From: Candidatus Accumulibacter similis
GTDB taxonomy: Bacteria; Pseudomonadota; Gammaproteobacteria; Burkholderiales; Rhodocyclaceae
NCBI GenBank assembly: GCA_013347225.1
Contig: CP054595.1
Span: 1,302,001-1,366,000 of the forward strand
DNA length: 64,000 nt
Direction of reading: 5' to 3'
Numbering within the stretch: the stretch's first letter is position 1; each line of letters starts with the position of its first letter. The notes under the pieces are model-generated. The model worked only from the letters and a program-made list of their open reading frames with translations, ran no database searches and was not told the origin of the DNA. A program made the position numbers and the translations under genes. Below, piece by piece: positions 16,471-26,148 of this stretch.

Positions 16471-16776
16471 ATGGCGAAAATCGCTGTGATCAACCGCGGT
16501 GAAAAGCGGCGGAAGGTTGTCAAGAAGTATGCCGGCAAGCGTGCCGAGCTGTTGGCGGTGATCACTGATCAAAGCCTGCCGATCGAAGACCGCTTCGAGG
16601 CCCGTCTCAAGATGCAGGCTTTGCCGCGCAATGCCAGCCCTGTCAGGCTGCGCAACCGCTGCGAGCTGACTGGCCGCCCGCGCGGCGTCTTCCGCAAGTT
16701 TGGCCTCGCTCGCGGCAAGCTGCGCGAGTTCTTCATGCAGGGCGAAGTACCAGGCATGGTCAAGGCTAGCTGGTAG
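16471..16776 (+). CDS. rpsN: 30S ribosomal protein S14 (long, zinc-free form)
   Basis: S14, 101 residues. It is the long C-minus form: the conserved block [20 protein letters not shown] has only one cysteine, so no zinc ribbon can form. This is the usual type in betaproteobacteria. It lies between rplE and rpsH with short spacers. Confidence 0.97.
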   Translation: MAKIAVINRGEKRRKVVKKYAGKRAELLAVITDQSLPIEDRFEARLKMQALPRNASPVRLRNRCELTGRPRGVFRKFGLARGKLREFFMQGEVPGMVKASW

Positions 16777-16790
16777 CAGGAGAGAACAGA

Positions 16791-17186
16791 ATGAGTATGA
16801 GCGATCCGATCAGCGACATGCTGACCCGCATCCGGAATGCCCAACTGGCGAGCAAGGCGTCCGTCGCCATGCCGTCGTCGAAGGTGAAAATCGCCATCGC
16901 CCAGGTCTTGAAGGACGAGGGCTACGTCGAAGACTTCTCGGTCGATCCCAACGCGGGCAAGCCGGTGCTCCAGATCGGCCTCAAGTACTATGCCGGCCGG
17001 CCGGTGATTGAGCGTATCGATCGTGTCTCGCGCCCTGGGCTTCGCATTTACCGGGGTGCGGGTGATATTCCACAGGTGATGAACGGTCTTGGAGTGGCCA
17101 TCGTGTCGACCCCCAAGGGCGTGATGACCGACCGCAAGGCCCGCGCCAGCCATGTTGGCGGCGAGGTTCTGTGCTTTGTCGCGTAA
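16791..17186 (+). CDS. rpsH: 30S ribosomal protein S8
   Basis: S8, 131 residues, a central-domain assembly protein and, in E. coli, the spc operon repressor. [18 protein letters not shown] and the C-terminal [20 protein letters not shown] are diagnostic. A second in-frame ATG lies two codons in (16797). Both give a family-like start. Confidence 0.97.
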   Translation: MSMSDPISDMLTRIRNAQLASKASVAMPSSKVKIAIAQVLKDEGYVEDFSVDPNAGKPVLQIGLKYYAGRPVIERIDRVSRPGLRIYRGAGDIPQVMNGLGVAIVSTPKGVMTDRKARASHVGGEVLCFVA

Positions 17187-17195
17187 GGTGTAGCC

Positions 17196-17732
17196 ATGTC
17201 CCGAGTTGCAAAGAAGCCAATCGTACTGCCGCCTGGGGTGTCATTCGCCTTGACCGGTGAGCGGATCTCAGTCAAGGGGCCGCTCGGCTCGCTCGATTTC
17301 GCGTCCAATCCGGCGGTGACCGTCGAAGAGGAAGGCGGCAGCCTCCTCTGCAAGCCGGTTGCCGGCGCGCCGCAAGCCGATGCGTTGTCGGGTACCGTGC
17401 GTGCCGTCGTCGCCAACATGGTCACCGGTGTCAGTTCGGGTTTCGAGCGCAAGCTCAATCTCGTTGGCGTCGGCTATCGTGCGCAGGCCCAGGGCGACAT
17501 GCTCAACCTCTCGTTGGGGTTCTCGCACCCGGTAGCCTACAAGCTGCCTGCCGGTATCACGGCTGTGACGCCCACACAGACGGAGATCGTGATCAAGGGC
17601 GTTGACCGCCAACTCGTTGGCCAGGTCGCGGCGGAAGTGCGCAATTATCGCAAGCCGGAACCCTACAAGGGCAAGGGCGTGCGCTATGCGGAAGAAGTCG
17701 TCGTGATCAAGGAAACGAAGAAGAAGAAATAA
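17196..17732 (+). CDS. rplF: 50S ribosomal protein L6
   Basis: L6, 178 residues, two tandem similar domains near the factor-binding site. [17 protein letters not shown] and [17 protein letters not shown] are diagnostic. It lies 9 bases after rpsH. Confidence 0.97.
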   Translation: MSRVAKKPIVLPPGVSFALTGERISVKGPLGSLDFASNPAVTVEEEGGSLLCKPVAGAPQADALSGTVRAVVANMVTGVSSGFERKLNLVGVGYRAQAQGDMLNLSLGFSHPVAYKLPAGITAVTPTQTEIVIKGVDRQLVGQVAAEVRNYRKPEPYKGKGVRYAEEVVVIKETKKKK

Positions 17733-17742
17733 GGGTGCTCAG

Positions 17743-18099
17743 ATGATTGACAAGAAACAGGCGCGTTTGCGCAGGGCCCGCAAGACCCGGGCCAAGATTG
17801 CCGAACTGAAAACCGTGCGCTTGTCGGTGCACCGCACCAATTGCCACATTTATGCGCAAGTGATCTCGCCTTGCGGGTCGCGTGTTCTGGCCGCTGCCTC
17901 CTCGTTGGAACCCGCCGTGCGCAGCATGCTGCCGAACGGAGGGAACATCGACGCAGCCAAGACGATCGGCTTGCTGATTGCCGAACGTGCCAGGAAGGCC
18001 GGAATCGACAGCGTCTCCTTTGACCGTGCCGGCTTTCGCTACCACGGCCGGATCAAGGCGCTGGCGGATGCAGCGCGTGAGGGCGGTCTCAAGTTCTGA
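17743..18099 (+). CDS. rplR: 50S ribosomal protein L18
   Basis: L18, 118 residues, binds 5S rRNA with L5. [20 protein letters not shown] and the C-terminal [20 protein letters not shown] are diagnostic. It follows rplF by 10 bases. Confidence 0.97.
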   Translation: MIDKKQARLRRARKTRAKIAELKTVRLSVHRTNCHIYAQVISPCGSRVLAAASSLEPAVRSMLPNGGNIDAAKTIGLLIAERARKAGIDSVSFDRAGFRYHGRIKALADAAREGGLKF

Positions 18100-18128
18100 T
18101 CGCACAGTGCAAGGAATTGGAGTAATCA

Positions 18129-18653
18129 ATGGCTAAACCGCAAAGCAGGAAACCACAGCAAGCCGAGAAGCCCGATGACGGCATGCGGGAGAAGATGATA
18201 TCGATCAACCGTGTGACCAAGGTCGTCAAGGGCGGCCGGATCCTGGGTTTCGCCGCATTGACCGTTGTCGGTGACGGTGACGGGCGTGTCGGGATGGGCA
18301 AGGGCAAGTCGCGCGAGGTACCGGTGGCGGTGCAGAAGGCGATGGAGGAAGCACGCCGCAACCTGATCCGGGTCAGTCTCAAGAACGGCACGCTGCAGCA
18401 TACCGTGGTCGGTCATCACGGCGCTTCGCGAGTGATGATGCAGCCTGCTCCGGAAGGAACCGGGATCATTGCCGGCGGTGCGATGCGCGCGGTTTTCGAC
18501 GTCATCGGCATGACCAACGTAGTCGCCAAGGCGCATGGTTCGACCAATCCCTACAACATAGTCCGTGCCACGATCAACGGCCTGCGTGCAATGACGACGC
18601 CTGCCGAGGTTGCCGCCAAGCGTGGCAAGTCCGTTGCCGAGATCCTGGGGTAA
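18129..18653 (+). CDS. rpsE: 30S ribosomal protein S5
   Basis: S5, 174 residues, important for decoding accuracy. The double-stranded RNA-binding N-terminal domain ([18 protein letters not shown]) and the [19 protein letters not shown] block are present. rpmD starts three bases after the stop. Confidence 0.97.
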   Translation: MAKPQSRKPQQAEKPDDGMREKMISINRVTKVVKGGRILGFAALTVVGDGDGRVGMGKGKSREVPVAVQKAMEEARRNLIRVSLKNGTLQHTVVGHHGASRVMMQPAPEGTGIIAGGAMRAVFDVIGMTNVVAKAHGSTNPYNIVRATINGLRAMTTPAEVAAKRGKSVAEILG

Positions 18654-18656
18654 GAA

Positions 18657-18839
18657 ATGGCTGAGAAGACAGTTAAGGTTACCCTCATCAGGAGCCTGAT
18701 CGGCACCAAGCAATCGCATCGAGCGACGGTTCGGGGCCTCGGGCTGCGTCGCCTCAACAGCAGCTCATTGCTGGAGGACACGCCGGCCGTTCGCGGAATG
18801 ATCAACAAGGTGTCGTATCTTGTGAAATGTGAGCGCTGA
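18657..18839 (+). CDS. rpmD: 50S ribosomal protein L30
   Basis: L30, 60 residues. [19 protein letters not shown] and [20 protein letters not shown] are diagnostic. It sits between rpsE and rplO; the rplO start codon is at 18841, one base after the rpmD stop. Confidence 0.96.
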   Translation: MAEKTVKVTLIRSLIGTKQSHRATVRGLGLRRLNSSSLLEDTPAVRGMINKVSYLVKCER

Positions 18840-18840
18840 G

Positions 18841-19275
18841 ATGGAACTCAATACCGTACAGCCAGCCGCCGGTTCGCGGCCGGGGAGAAAGCGGGTCGGC
18901 CGTGGCATCGGTTCCGGCTTCGGCAAGACCGGTGGTCGTGGGCACAAGGGCCAGAAGTCACGGGCCGGCGGCCTGCACAAGGTCGGCTTCGAGGGTGGCC
19001 AGATGCCGTTGCAGCGCCGCTTGCCGAAGCGCGGCTTCAAGTCGCTGACCAGGTCGCGCAACGTCGAGGTTCGTCTCTCGGAGATTGCCAGCCTGCCGGT
19101 GGACGACATCGATCTCGCAACGCTCGTGCAGGCCAATCTCGTGGCGCAGAACGCGCTGTCGGTGAAGGTGATCCTTTCGGGAAAGATCGACCGCAAGGTT
19201 GTCCTCCGGGGTGTTGGAGCGACGGCTGGAGCACGCGCAGCGATCGAAGCCGCCGGTGGCAGCGTTGCGGAATAA
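18841..19275 (+). CDS. rplO: 50S ribosomal protein L15
   Basis: L15, 144 residues. The ATG at 18841 ([20 protein letters not shown]) was chosen over an in-frame start at 18829 inside rpmD. The glycine- and basic-rich N-terminal extension ([19 protein letters not shown]) that threads into 23S rRNA is intact. Confidence 0.97.
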   Translation: MELNTVQPAAGSRPGRKRVGRGIGSGFGKTGGRGHKGQKSRAGGLHKVGFEGGQMPLQRRLPKRGFKSLTRSRNVEVRLSEIASLPVDDIDLATLVQANLVAQNALSVKVILSGKIDRKVVLRGVGATAGARAAIEAAGGSVAE

Positions 19276-19298
19276 ACTGCGGTCAGGGGTGAGCTTTC

Positions 19299-20624
19299 TT
19301 GGCAACTAACGCGAACACGGTCAGCAAGGGCGGCAAGTTCGGCGACCTCAAGCGCCGACTGTGGTTCCTGCTCGGCGCCCTGGTGGTTTACCGGATCGGT
19401 GCGCACATCCCGGTTCCGGGTATCGACGCGCGGGTTCTGAGTGAGCTGTTCAACCAGCAGCAGGGCGGCATCCTTGGCATGTTCAACATGTTCTCCGGGG
19501 GCGCGCTGTCACGTTTCACGATCTTCGCGCTGGGCATCATGCCCTATATTTCGGCGTCGATCATCATGCAGCTGATGACGCACGCCAGCCCGCAACTCGA
19601 GGCGCTGAAGAAGGAAGGCGAGGCAGGACGCCGCAAGATCACCCAGTACACGCGGTACGGTACGGTCTTTCTTGCGCTGTTCCAGGGCATTGGCATCGCC
19701 GTCGCAGTCGAGGCGCAACCCGGTCTGGTTCTCGAGCCGGGGATGGTGTTCCGTCTGGTGACCGTGGTGACGCTGGTGACCGGCACGATGTTCCTGATGT
19801 GGCTGGGCGAGCAGGTTACCGAGCGCGGTTTGGGCAATGGCATCTCGATCATCATCTTCGCCGGTATCGCTGCCGGCTTGCCGAACGCCATTGGCGGGCT
19901 TCTGGAGTTGGTCCGTACCGGTGCCATGCATCCACTGACGGCGATCGTGATCAGCGTCCTGGTGGTTCTGGTCACTGCCTTCGTCGTTTTCGTCGAGCGT
20001 GGTCAGCGCAAGATCCTGGTCAACTACGCCAAACGCCAGGTGGGCAACAAGATCTACGGCGGGCAGAGTTCGCACCTGCCGCTGAAGCTGAACATGGCGG
20101 GGGTGATTCCACCGATCTTCGCGTCGTCGATCATTCTTTTTCCCGGCACCCTCGCCGGCTGGTTCGGCTCGGGCGAATCGGTGCGCTGGCTGAAGGACGT
20201 CGCCGGGGCATTGTCTCCTGGGCAGCCGATCTACGTCATGCTCTATGCGGCGGCGATCGTCTTCTTCTGCTTCTTTTATACCGCGCTGGTGTTCAACTCG
20301 AAGGAAACGGCCGACAACCTGAAGCGCAGCGGTGCCTTCGTACCCGGCATCCGGCCCGGCGACCAGACCGCGCGTTACATCGACAGGATACTGATGCGTC
20401 TGACGCTGGTTGGTGCGGCGTATATCACCATCGTCTGCTTGCTGCCCGAGTTTCTGATTCTCAAATGGAACGTTCCATTCTATTTCGGCGGTACCTCGCT
20501 GCTGATCATTGTCGTGGTGACCATGGACTTCATGACCCAGGTTCAGGCCTATGCCATGTCGCACCAGTACGAGAGCCTGCTGAAGAAGGCGAACTTCAAG
20601 GGCTCCGGTCTACCGGCGAAATAG
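19299..20624 (+). CDS. secY: Preprotein translocase subunit SecY
   Basis: SecY, 441 residues, the channel protein of the SecYEG translocon with ten expected membrane helices. The only plausible start is TTG 19299 ([20 protein letters not shown]), preceded by AGGGGTGAG. Visible family features include [12 protein letters not shown] near the first helix, the [15 protein letters not shown] plug/helix 2 region and [14 protein letters not shown]. The cytosolic loop EVERGQRK-type sequence appears as [18 protein letters not shown]. infA starts one base after its stop. Confidence 0.97.
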   Translation: MATNANTVSKGGKFGDLKRRLWFLLGALVVYRIGAHIPVPGIDARVLSELFNQQQGGILGMFNMFSGGALSRFTIFALGIMPYISASIIMQLMTHASPQLEALKKEGEAGRRKITQYTRYGTVFLALFQGIGIAVAVEAQPGLVLEPGMVFRLVTVVTLVTGTMFLMWLGEQVTERGLGNGISIIIFAGIAAGLPNAIGGLLELVRTGAMHPLTAIVISVLVVLVTAFVVFVERGQRKILVNYAKRQVGNKIYGGQSSHLPLKLNMAGVIPPIFASSIILFPGTLAGWFGSGESVRWLKDVAGALSPGQPIYVMLYAAAIVFFCFFYTALVFNSKETADNLKRSGAFVPGIRPGDQTARYIDRILMRLTLVGAAYITIVCLLPEFLILKWNVPFYFGGTSLLIIVVVTMDFMTQVQAYAMSHQYESLLKKANFKGSGLPAK

Positions 20625-20625
20625 G

Positions 20626-20844
20626 ATGGCAAAGGAAGATCTGATTGAAATGCAGGGAGAGGTCGTCGAGAACCTTCCCAATGCCACCTTCAGGGTGAAA
20701 CTCGAAAATGGCCACATGGTGCTCGGTTTCATTTCGGGCAAAATGCGGATGCATTACATCCGGATACTGCCGGGCGACAAGGTGACGGTGCAACTGACGC
20801 CCTACGATCTGAGTCGAGCGCGCATCGTCTTCCGCGCCAAGTGA
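20626..20844 (+). CDS. infA: Translation initiation factor IF-1
   Basis: IF-1, 72 residues, a single S1-type OB-fold protein that binds the 30S A site. [20 protein letters not shown] and [20 protein letters not shown] are diagnostic. It starts one base after the secY stop, and the position between secY and rpmJ is normal for betaproteobacteria. Confidence 0.97.
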   Translation: MAKEDLIEMQGEVVENLPNATFRVKLENGHMVLGFISGKMRMHYIRILPGDKVTVQLTPYDLSRARIVFRAK

Positions 20845-20911
20845 AGAACGTCTACGCAACAAATCGGCGAAGGGCCGGCTGCGCCTGGGTCCGGAAAATC
20901 AGGAGTGAATG

Positions 20912-21025
20912 ATGAAAGTGCTGGCATCCGTGAAGCGCATCTGCCGCAAGTGCAAGATCATTCGGCGGCACGGCATTGTACGTGTGATCTGTTCCGATCA
21001 GCGGCACAAGCAGCGGCAGGGTTGA
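20912..21025 (+). CDS. rpmJ: 50S ribosomal protein L36
   Basis: L36, 37 residues, beginning [20 protein letters not shown]. The ATG at 20912 is preceded by a second in-frame ATG at 20909 and by AGGAG at 20901-20905. The zinc-ribbon ligands are present (C-x2-C in ICRKCK, then C27 and H32), so this is the zinc-binding C-plus form. It lies between infA and rpsM. Confidence 0.95.
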   Translation: MKVLASVKRICRKCKIIRRHGIVRVICSDQRHKQRQG

Positions 21026-21065
21026 TCGCGGCGAGTCACCGTGGTGAGTCGTCAGTCGGTCGAAG

Positions 21066-21071
21066 TATAAT
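21066..21071 (+). promoter_or_regulatory. TATAAT -10 element upstream of rpsM (alpha operon)
   Basis: A perfect TATAAT lies 31 bases before the rpsM start. The best -35 is weak (TGGTGA, 18 bases upstream). It overlaps short inverted repeats TCGAA/TTCGA and is followed by a run of seven T residues. That makes the stretch ambiguous between a promoter and a weak terminator. Confidence 0.45.
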
Positions 21072-21101
21072 TCGAAGTTTCGATTTTTTTGGGGTGAATC
21101 G

Positions 21102-21464
21102 ATGGCCCGCATCGCAGGCGTAAACCTCCCTAACCACCAGCATGCCGAGATTGCGCTGACCGCCATCTACGGGATCGGGCGTTCGCGCGCACAGAAGATC
21201 TGTGATTCTGCTGGGGTTGTGCGTTCAACAAAGATGAAGGACCTGAGCGAGGCCGAGTTGGAACGGCTGCGCGACGAGATCGGCAGGTACACGGTCGAAG
21301 GCGATCTGCGCCGCGAAGTCACGATGAGCATCAAGCGACTGATGGACCTTGGCTGCTATCGGGGCCTGCGCCACCGCAAGGGGCTGCCTTCGCGAGGTCA
21401 GCGCACGCGCACCAATGCGCGCACGCGCAAGGGCCCGCGCAAGCCGATCGCCGGCAAGAAATGA
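21102..21464 (+). CDS. rpsM: 30S ribosomal protein S13
   Basis: S13, 120 residues, bridges the 30S head to the 50S subunit. [20 protein letters not shown], the GIGRSRA helix-hairpin-helix and [20 protein letters not shown] are diagnostic. It is the first gene of the alpha operon (rpsM-rpsK-rpsD-rpoA-rplQ). Confidence 0.98.
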   Translation: MARIAGVNLPNHQHAEIALTAIYGIGRSRAQKICDSAGVVRSTKMKDLSEAELERLRDEIGRYTVEGDLRREVTMSIKRLMDLGCYRGLRHRKGLPSRGQRTRTNARTRKGPRKPIAGKK

Positions 21465-21484
21465 TTAGCAACTAGGACCCGAAG

Positions 21485-21880
21485 ATGGCCAAGACCGCTG
21501 CAAAAGTTCGCAAGAAAGTCAAGATCAGGAAGAACGTGGCTGAGGGTGTCGCTCACATCCACGCCTCTTTCAACAACACGATCATCACGATCACCGATCG
21601 TCAGGGCAACGCCCTCTCGTGGGCGACGTCGGGTGGTGCCGGCTTCAAGGGCTCGCGCAAGAGCACGCCGTTCGCGGCGCAGGTCGCCGCCGAAGCGGCG
21701 GGCCGTGTGGCGGTCGAGTGCGGCGTCAAGAACCTCGAAGTGCGCATCAAGGGACCTGGCCCTGGGCGCGAATCGTCGGTACGAGCGCTCAACGCGTTGG
21801 GGATGAAGATCACGGCGATCACCGACGTCACGCCGATCCCGCACAACGGCTGCCGGCCACCCAAAAGGCGTCGGATTTAA
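21485..21880 (+). CDS. rpsK: 30S ribosomal protein S11
   Basis: S11, 131 residues, on the 30S platform near the mRNA exit. [20 protein letters not shown] and the C-terminal [18 protein letters not shown] are diagnostic. It follows rpsM by 20 bases. Confidence 0.98.
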   Translation: MAKTAAKVRKKVKIRKNVAEGVAHIHASFNNTIITITDRQGNALSWATSGGAGFKGSRKSTPFAAQVAAEAAGRVAVECGVKNLEVRIKGPGPGRESSVRALNALGMKITAITDVTPIPHNGCRPPKRRRI

Positions 21881-21892
21881 GGAGAAGAAAAA

Positions 21893-22522
21893 GTGGCTCG
21901 TAATCTCGATCCGAAATGCCGCCAGTGTCGCCGTGAGGGCGAAAAGTTGTTTCTCAAGGGGGAGAAGTGCTTCACGGACAAGTGTGCGATCGAACGTCGC
22001 TCATACGCGCCGGGGCAACATGGCCAGAAGTCTGGGCAGCGCTTGTCCGACTATGGCGTTCACCTGCGCGAGAAGCAGAAGATTAGGCGCATCTATGGTG
22101 TCCTCGAAGGACAGTTCCGCAAGGTCTATCAGGAGGCCGACCGGCGCCGTGGGGTGACTGGCGAAGTCCTCCTGCAGCTGCTCGAGTCGCGTCTTGACAG
22201 CGTCTGCTACCGGATGGGTTTTGCCGCGTCGCGCTCGGAGTCGCGGCAGGTCGTTCGTCACAATGGCGTCCTGGTCAACGGCAGAAGGGTGAACATCCCT
22301 TCCTATCAGGTGCGTCCGGGCGACGTGGTCGAGGTCTGCGACAAGGCGAAGGTGCAGTTGCGGGTGAAGGCCGCTCTGGCTGCGGCCGAGGCCCGGGGTT
22401 TTCCGGCCTGGGTCGAGGTCGACTCGAAGTCCGCCAAGGGAACCTACAAGGCGCACCCGGAACGGAGCGAGTTGCCGCCGACGATCAACGAGAGTCTGGT
22501 GATCGAGCTGTACTCGAAGTAA
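21893..22522 (+). CDS. rpsD: 30S ribosomal protein S4
   Basis: S4, 209 residues, a 16S rRNA assembly initiator and, in E. coli, the alpha operon repressor. Translation starts at GTG 21893, preceded by AAGGAGAAG. The S4 RNA-binding domain ([20 protein letters not shown]) and [17 protein letters not shown] are present. Confidence 0.98.
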   Translation: MARNLDPKCRQCRREGEKLFLKGEKCFTDKCAIERRSYAPGQHGQKSGQRLSDYGVHLREKQKIRRIYGVLEGQFRKVYQEADRRRGVTGEVLLQLLESRLDSVCYRMGFAASRSESRQVVRHNGVLVNGRRVNIPSYQVRPGDVVEVCDKAKVQLRVKAALAAAEARGFPAWVEVDSKSAKGTYKAHPERSELPPTINESLVIELYSK

Positions 22523-22561
22523 GGGCGTCAGAGCTTGAAGGAATCAGGCAAAGGACTGTAC

Positions 22562-23536
22562 ATGCAAAGCAGTGGATTGTTTAAACCGCGCATCATCGAT
22601 GTGCAGAGCTTGTCGCCGGTGCATGCACGCGTGGTGATGGAGCCGTTCGAGCGCGGCTACGGGCATACTCTGGGCAATGCGTTGCGGCGGATTCTGCTCT
22701 CGTCGATGCCCGGGTATGCACCGACCGAGGTGAGTATCGAGGGCGTGCTGCACGAGTACTCGACGATCGACGGCGTGCAGGAAGACGTGGTTGACATCCT
22801 GCTGAACCTGAAGGGCGTCGTATTCAAGCTGCACAACCGGGAAGAGGTCGTGCTGCACCTTCGCAAGGAGGGCAAGGGAGTCGTCAGGGCAGGTGATATC
22901 GAGGTCACGCACGATGTCGAGATCATCAATCCGGAACACGTCATCGCGCATCTCTCGGGCGGCGGCAAGCTGGCGATGGAAATGAAGGTCGAGCGTTCGC
23001 GTGGCTATCTAGCCGGCAACCTGCGCGAGATTGGCGACGGTTCCAAGAACATCGGCAAGCTGGTGCTCGATGCATCCTTCAGTCCAGTGCGGCGGGTCAG
23101 CTACGCCGTTGAGAGCGCTCGCGTCGAGCAGCGCACCGACCTGGACAAGCTCGTCATGGATATCGAGACGAACGGTGCGATCGAGCCCGAGGAGGCGATC
23201 CGGACCGCTGCACGCATCCTGATGGAGCAGCTTTCGGTGTTCGCCGACCTCGCCGGGACGGCGATGCCGGTCGAGTATCAGAAGACCATCCAGGTCGACC
23301 CACTGCTGCTGCGGCCGGTTGACGACCTTGAACTCACCGTCCGCTCCGCCAATTGCCTGAAGGCGGAGAACATCTATTACATCGGCGACCTGATCCAGAG
23401 AACCGAGAACGAGTTGTTGAAGACGCCCAATCTGGGACGCAAGTCGCTCAATGAAATCAAGGAAGTGTTGGCTGCCCGCGGCCTGACGCTGGGAATGAAA
23501 CTCGAGAACTGGCCGCCGGCCGGCCTCGACAAGTGA
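22562..23536 (+). CDS. rpoA: RNA polymerase alpha subunit
   Basis: Alpha subunit, 324 residues. The ATG at 22562 ([15 protein letters not shown]) with AAAGGA upstream was preferred over a TTG at 22535. The N-terminal dimerisation domain includes [19 protein letters not shown]. The C-terminal domain that contacts UP elements and activators includes [20 protein letters not shown]. Position in the alpha operon is canonical. Confidence 0.98.
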   Translation: MQSSGLFKPRIIDVQSLSPVHARVVMEPFERGYGHTLGNALRRILLSSMPGYAPTEVSIEGVLHEYSTIDGVQEDVVDILLNLKGVVFKLHNREEVVLHLRKEGKGVVRAGDIEVTHDVEIINPEHVIAHLSGGGKLAMEMKVERSRGYLAGNLREIGDGSKNIGKLVLDASFSPVRRVSYAVESARVEQRTDLDKLVMDIETNGAIEPEEAIRTAARILMEQLSVFADLAGTAMPVEYQKTIQVDPLLLRPVDDLELTVRSANCLKAENIYYIGDLIQRTENELLKTPNLGRKSLNEIKEVLAARGLTLGMKLENWPPAGLDK

Positions 23537-23566
23537 GCAGCCGGAAAAGAACAGGAAGGAATTGAT

Positions 23567-23962
23567 ATGCGTCACCGTTTGGGTCTTCGCAAACTGAATC
23601 GGACCAGCTCCCACCGGCTGGCAATGTTGCAGAACATGAGCGTCTCGCTGCTGCGTTCAGAGGTGATCAAGACGACGCTGCCGAAAGCCAAGGAGCTGCG
23701 GCGCGTTCTCGAGCCGATCATCACGCTGGGCAAGAAGCCGAGCGTGGCCAACCGCCGGCTGGCGTTCTCGCGCCTGCGCGACCGCGACATGGTGGTCAAG
23801 GTTTTCGATGAGCTGGGGCCGCGCTACGCGACCCGCAACGGGGGTTACCTACGGATCCTGAAGTGCGGGTTTCGTGACGGGGACAATGCACCGATGGCTT
23901 TCGTCGAGCTGCTCGACCGACCGCTGGACGAAGGCGACGCGCTGCCGGCGAAGGCGGCCTGA
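23567..23962 (+). CDS. rplQ: 50S ribosomal protein L17
   Basis: L17, 131 residues, and the last gene of the ribosomal cluster. [20 protein letters not shown] and [20 protein letters not shown] are diagnostic. An IS3 element begins 38 bases after the stop, and no terminator is visible in the short remaining spacer, so the original operon end may have been displaced. Confidence 0.97.
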   Translation: MRHRLGLRKLNRTSSHRLAMLQNMSVSLLRSEVIKTTLPKAKELRRVLEPIITLGKKPSVANRRLAFSRLRDRDMVVKVFDELGPRYATRNGGYLRILKCGFRDGDNAPMAFVELLDRPLDEGDALPAKAA

Positions 23963-24041
23963 GCGCTGCCAGGGGGCATGCGGGCAACAGAGCCAGGCGG
24001 TGGAGTTGCCCCTATCGGGTGGACAGGTTAGCGCTTGGTTT

Positions 24042-25004
24042 TCAAGCGGGTTGAGCCTCCTCGGGCGTAGGGTTATCCACGGCGCCGCCGCTGGCCCCTC
24101 TCAGGCCAGAGGCGAGCGGCGCGGTGGATAACCCGGGTTCGGGGCTGGCTGACTGCACAGAGTGGTGGTGTTTCTTTTCGTAGTTCATGGGTGACAGATA
24201 GCCGAGCGCGGAATGGCGCCGGCGCGGGTTGTACCAGCCTTCGATCCAGGTGAACACGGCCAGGCGAGCCTCGGTTTTGGTGCGGAAGGTGTTGCGGTCC
24301 AGCAGTTCGCATTCCAGACTGGCAAAGAAACTCTCCGCCATGGCGTTGTCGTAGGCATCGCCTACGGTGCCCATGGACGGCTGGATGCCCATTTCCCGGG
24401 AGCGCTTGCCGAAGGCCAGGGCGGAATACTGGCTGCCTTGGTCGCTGTGGTGGATCACCCCGTGGGGTTTGCGCGTGGCCACGGCCATGTTGAGCGCCGA
24501 AAGCACGAGTTCCGTGCGCATATGCTCGCCGATGGACCAACCGACGACCCGCCGGCTGAACACGTCCAGCACCATGGCCAAATAGATGAAGCCCTGCCAA
24601 GTCGGCACGTAGGTCATGTCGGCCACCCAAAGGCGATTGGGTGCGTCCGCCACGAACTGGCGCTTTACCAGATCGGGCGCCGGATCACGGTCCGGATCAC
24701 GCCGGGTGGTGACCACGTAGCCACGGCGGCGGCTCACGCCCTGCAAGCCCGCCAGGCGCATCAGGCGGGCGACGCGCTTCTGGCTGACGGTCTCGCCTTG
24801 CTCCAGCAGTTCGGCCCGAACCCGGGGGCGGCCGTAGCTCCCGCCGGATTCCTTGTGGATCAGCCGGATACGCTCGGTCAGCACGGCATTCGCCACGGCG
24901 CGCGGGCTGGGCGCCCGCTGTCGCCAAGCATAGAAGCCGCTGACCGAGACACGCAGCACGCGGCACAGGGTACGCACGGGGAAGTCGGCCTGGCGCGCCA
25001 TCAC
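24042..25004 (-). CDS. IS3-family transposase OrfB (DDE integrase domain)
   Basis: OrfB, 320 residues from the GTG at 25004 (an ATG follows directly). It has the N-terminal HTH_21 region (SGGSYGRPRVRAELL) and an rve integrase core. The catalytic triad is visible as D in VADMTYVPT, D in HHSDQGSQY and E in NAMAESFFASLE. It overlaps orfA by four bases. IS3 elements usually make an OrfAB fusion by -1 frameshifting, and no slippery site was confirmed here. The extra C-terminal tail after YEKKHHHS is not part of the catalytic core. Confidence 0.9.
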   Translation of the reverse strand: MMARQADFPVRTLCRVLRVSVSGFYAWRQRAPSPRAVANAVLTERIRLIHKESGGSYGRPRVRAELLEQGETVSQKRVARLMRLAGLQGVSRRRGYVVTTRRDPDRDPAPDLVKRQFVADAPNRLWVADMTYVPTWQGFIYLAMVLDVFSRRVVGWSIGEHMRTELVLSALNMAVATRKPHGVIHHSDQGSQYSALAFGKRSREMGIQPSMGTVGDAYDNAMAESFFASLECELLDRNTFRTKTEARLAVFTWIEGWYNPRRRHSALGYLSPMNYEKKHHHSVQSASPEPGLSTAPLASGLRGASGGAVDNPTPEEAQPA

Positions 25005-25324
25005 GAGTTCGAAGAGTTCGAGGTGGAACCTTCGCTCCTTCTGGCGAACCAGGCCGTAGCCTTTGCCAAGATGTCGCGCTCCATCTTCAGCTGCCGGTTC
25101 TCCCGGCGCAGCTTGGCCAGTTCAGCCCGCTCGGTACTGCTCAAGCCCTCCTTGCCAGGCAAGGGCTTGCCGGCGTCGCGGGCTGCTTGCGCCAGCCAAT
25201 TGACAATGGTCTGGCTGGTCGGCCCGAACTCCCGAGACAACTCTTGCGGGCTTCGGCCAGCCTGCGCCAGTTCGATGATCTGTTGGCGAAACTCCGCCGG
25301 GTACGGTGGTCTGCTTTGCGGCAT
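25001..25324 (-). CDS. IS3-family transposase OrfA (helix-turn-helix)
   Basis: OrfA, 107 residues. The HTH that binds the terminal repeats is in the first half (YPAEFRQQIIELAQAG, then SREFGPTSQTIVNWL). A leucine-zipper-like segment (ELAKLRRENRQLKMERDIL) follows. It is directly upstream of and overlapping orfB, the normal layout of this family. Confidence 0.88.
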   Translation of the reverse strand: MPQSRPPYPAEFRQQIIELAQAGRSPQELSREFGPTSQTIVNWLAQAARDAGKPLPGKEGLSSTERAELAKLRRENRQLKMERDILAKATAWFARRSEGSTSNSSNS

Positions 25325-25378
25325 CTTGGACTCCTTGTTGCGTAAGCATCAGGTGTCCACCGAAAAGGGTCAACTCCA

Positions 25379-25936
25379 GTATATGTGCGCAGTCGGCAGG
25401 CCGGTGAGCGGGTACTCACTGGGCTGCGCCGACTGTATGAGCAACTTCACCTGAAGGTGAATGAAGCCAAGACGGCGGTTGCACCGGCATCTGGTCGCAA
25501 GTTCCTGAGCTTTAGCTGCTGGTATGGTCCAGGTGGCCAAGTGAAATGCCGGGTTGCCGACAAGGCAAAAGAAACCTACAAGCAACGCATCCGACAACTG
25601 ACGCGTCGCTCGGGCGGGCGTAGCCTGCCGGACGTAGTGGAACGGCTCCGGACTTACATGCCGGGCTGGAAGGGATACTTTCAGCTTGCGCAGACGCCGA
25701 AAGTGTTCCGCGAACTCGACGAGTGGTTGCGTCACCGGTTGCATGCTCTGCAACTCAAGCACTGGCGTCGGGGTACGACGATGTATCGGGAATTGCTGGC
25801 GTTGGGTGCTGCCAAGCCGGATGCCCATCGGATCGCCGCAAACAGCCGTTGATGGTGGCGTAACAGCTGCTTCGCGCTGAATCGTGTGATGCCGATCGCT
25901 TACTTCGACCGACTCGGCGTGCCGCGTCTCTCATGA
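25379..25936 (+). pseudogene. ltrA: Group II intron reverse transcriptase/maturase, 5'-truncated with a nonsense codon
   Basis: The frame enters from the IS junction as VYVRSRQAGERV, which normally lies just after the YADD active site. It runs through the maturase (domain X) segment ERLRTYMPGWKGYFQLAQTP and the HNH-less tail LKHWRRGTTMYRELLALGA. At 25850-25852 the expected arginine codon CGA is TGA. The same frame then continues WWRNS...DRLGVPRLS to a second stop at 25934-25936, the usual end of this family. The catalytic half is gone, so the product is not functional. Confidence 0.85.
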
Positions 25937-25948
25937 CCTCAACTACTT

Positions 25949-26022
25949 GAACCGCCCGGTGCGGACCCGCATGCCGGGTGGTGTGGCAGGGGAACGGTCA
26001 GGTACTCTGACCGCCGCTATGC
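25949..26022 (+). ncRNA. Group II intron domains V and VI
   Basis: After the maturase stop, ACCGCCCGG pairs with CCGGGTGGT around a GC-rich apical part, which matches the conserved domain V hairpin. About 15 bases later GGTCAG (25996-26001) pairs with CTGACC (26007-26012), as expected for domain VI, where the branch-point adenosine normally sits. The identification rests on position and structure. Confidence 0.65.
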
Positions 26023-26116
26023 CGATCTTCGCCGAAACAAGTGTTGTTGGATCGCAACTATTCGAGAATTTATATAAATAAAAACACCTAGCTATCTATT
26101 CTAACAGAGCTTTTCT

Positions 26117-26122
26117 TATAAT
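26117..26122 (+). promoter_or_regulatory. Possible -10 element upstream of flhB
   Basis: TATAAT lies 27 bases before the flhB start in an AT-rich spacer (26040-26122) unlike its surroundings. No convincing -35 box is seen at 16-18 bases, and no sigma-54 GG-N10-GC pair is present. It may be a weak promoter or a leftover of the adjacent mobile insertion. Confidence 0.35.
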
Positions 26123-26148
26123 ACGCTCGTCCAGACTGGAAGCTTGAA

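Larger units (their letters stand above)
24001..25378 (-). mobile_element. IS3-family insertion sequence, complete but without target duplication
   Basis: The 1378-base element has imperfect terminal inverted repeats that begin TGGAGTTG and continue through a shared GGTGGACA block (left 24001-24025, right 25352-25378). It contains overlapping orfA and orfB on the minus strand. The bases flanking the two ends (GCGG on the left, GTAT on the right) do not match, so no 3-5 bp target duplication is present. Because the right end abuts a truncated intron, an IS-mediated deletion is likely. Confidence 0.85.
25379..26022 (+). mobile_element. 3' remnant of a group II intron
   Basis: The stretch contains the C-terminal part of an intron-encoded reverse transcriptase/maturase followed by structured RNA resembling intron domains V and VI. 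The 5' part, including the YADD catalytic motif and the upstream ribozyme domains, is missing and replaced by the IS3 end at 25378. The remnant cannot move on its own. The 3' boundary near 26022 is an estimate. Confidence 0.8.
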
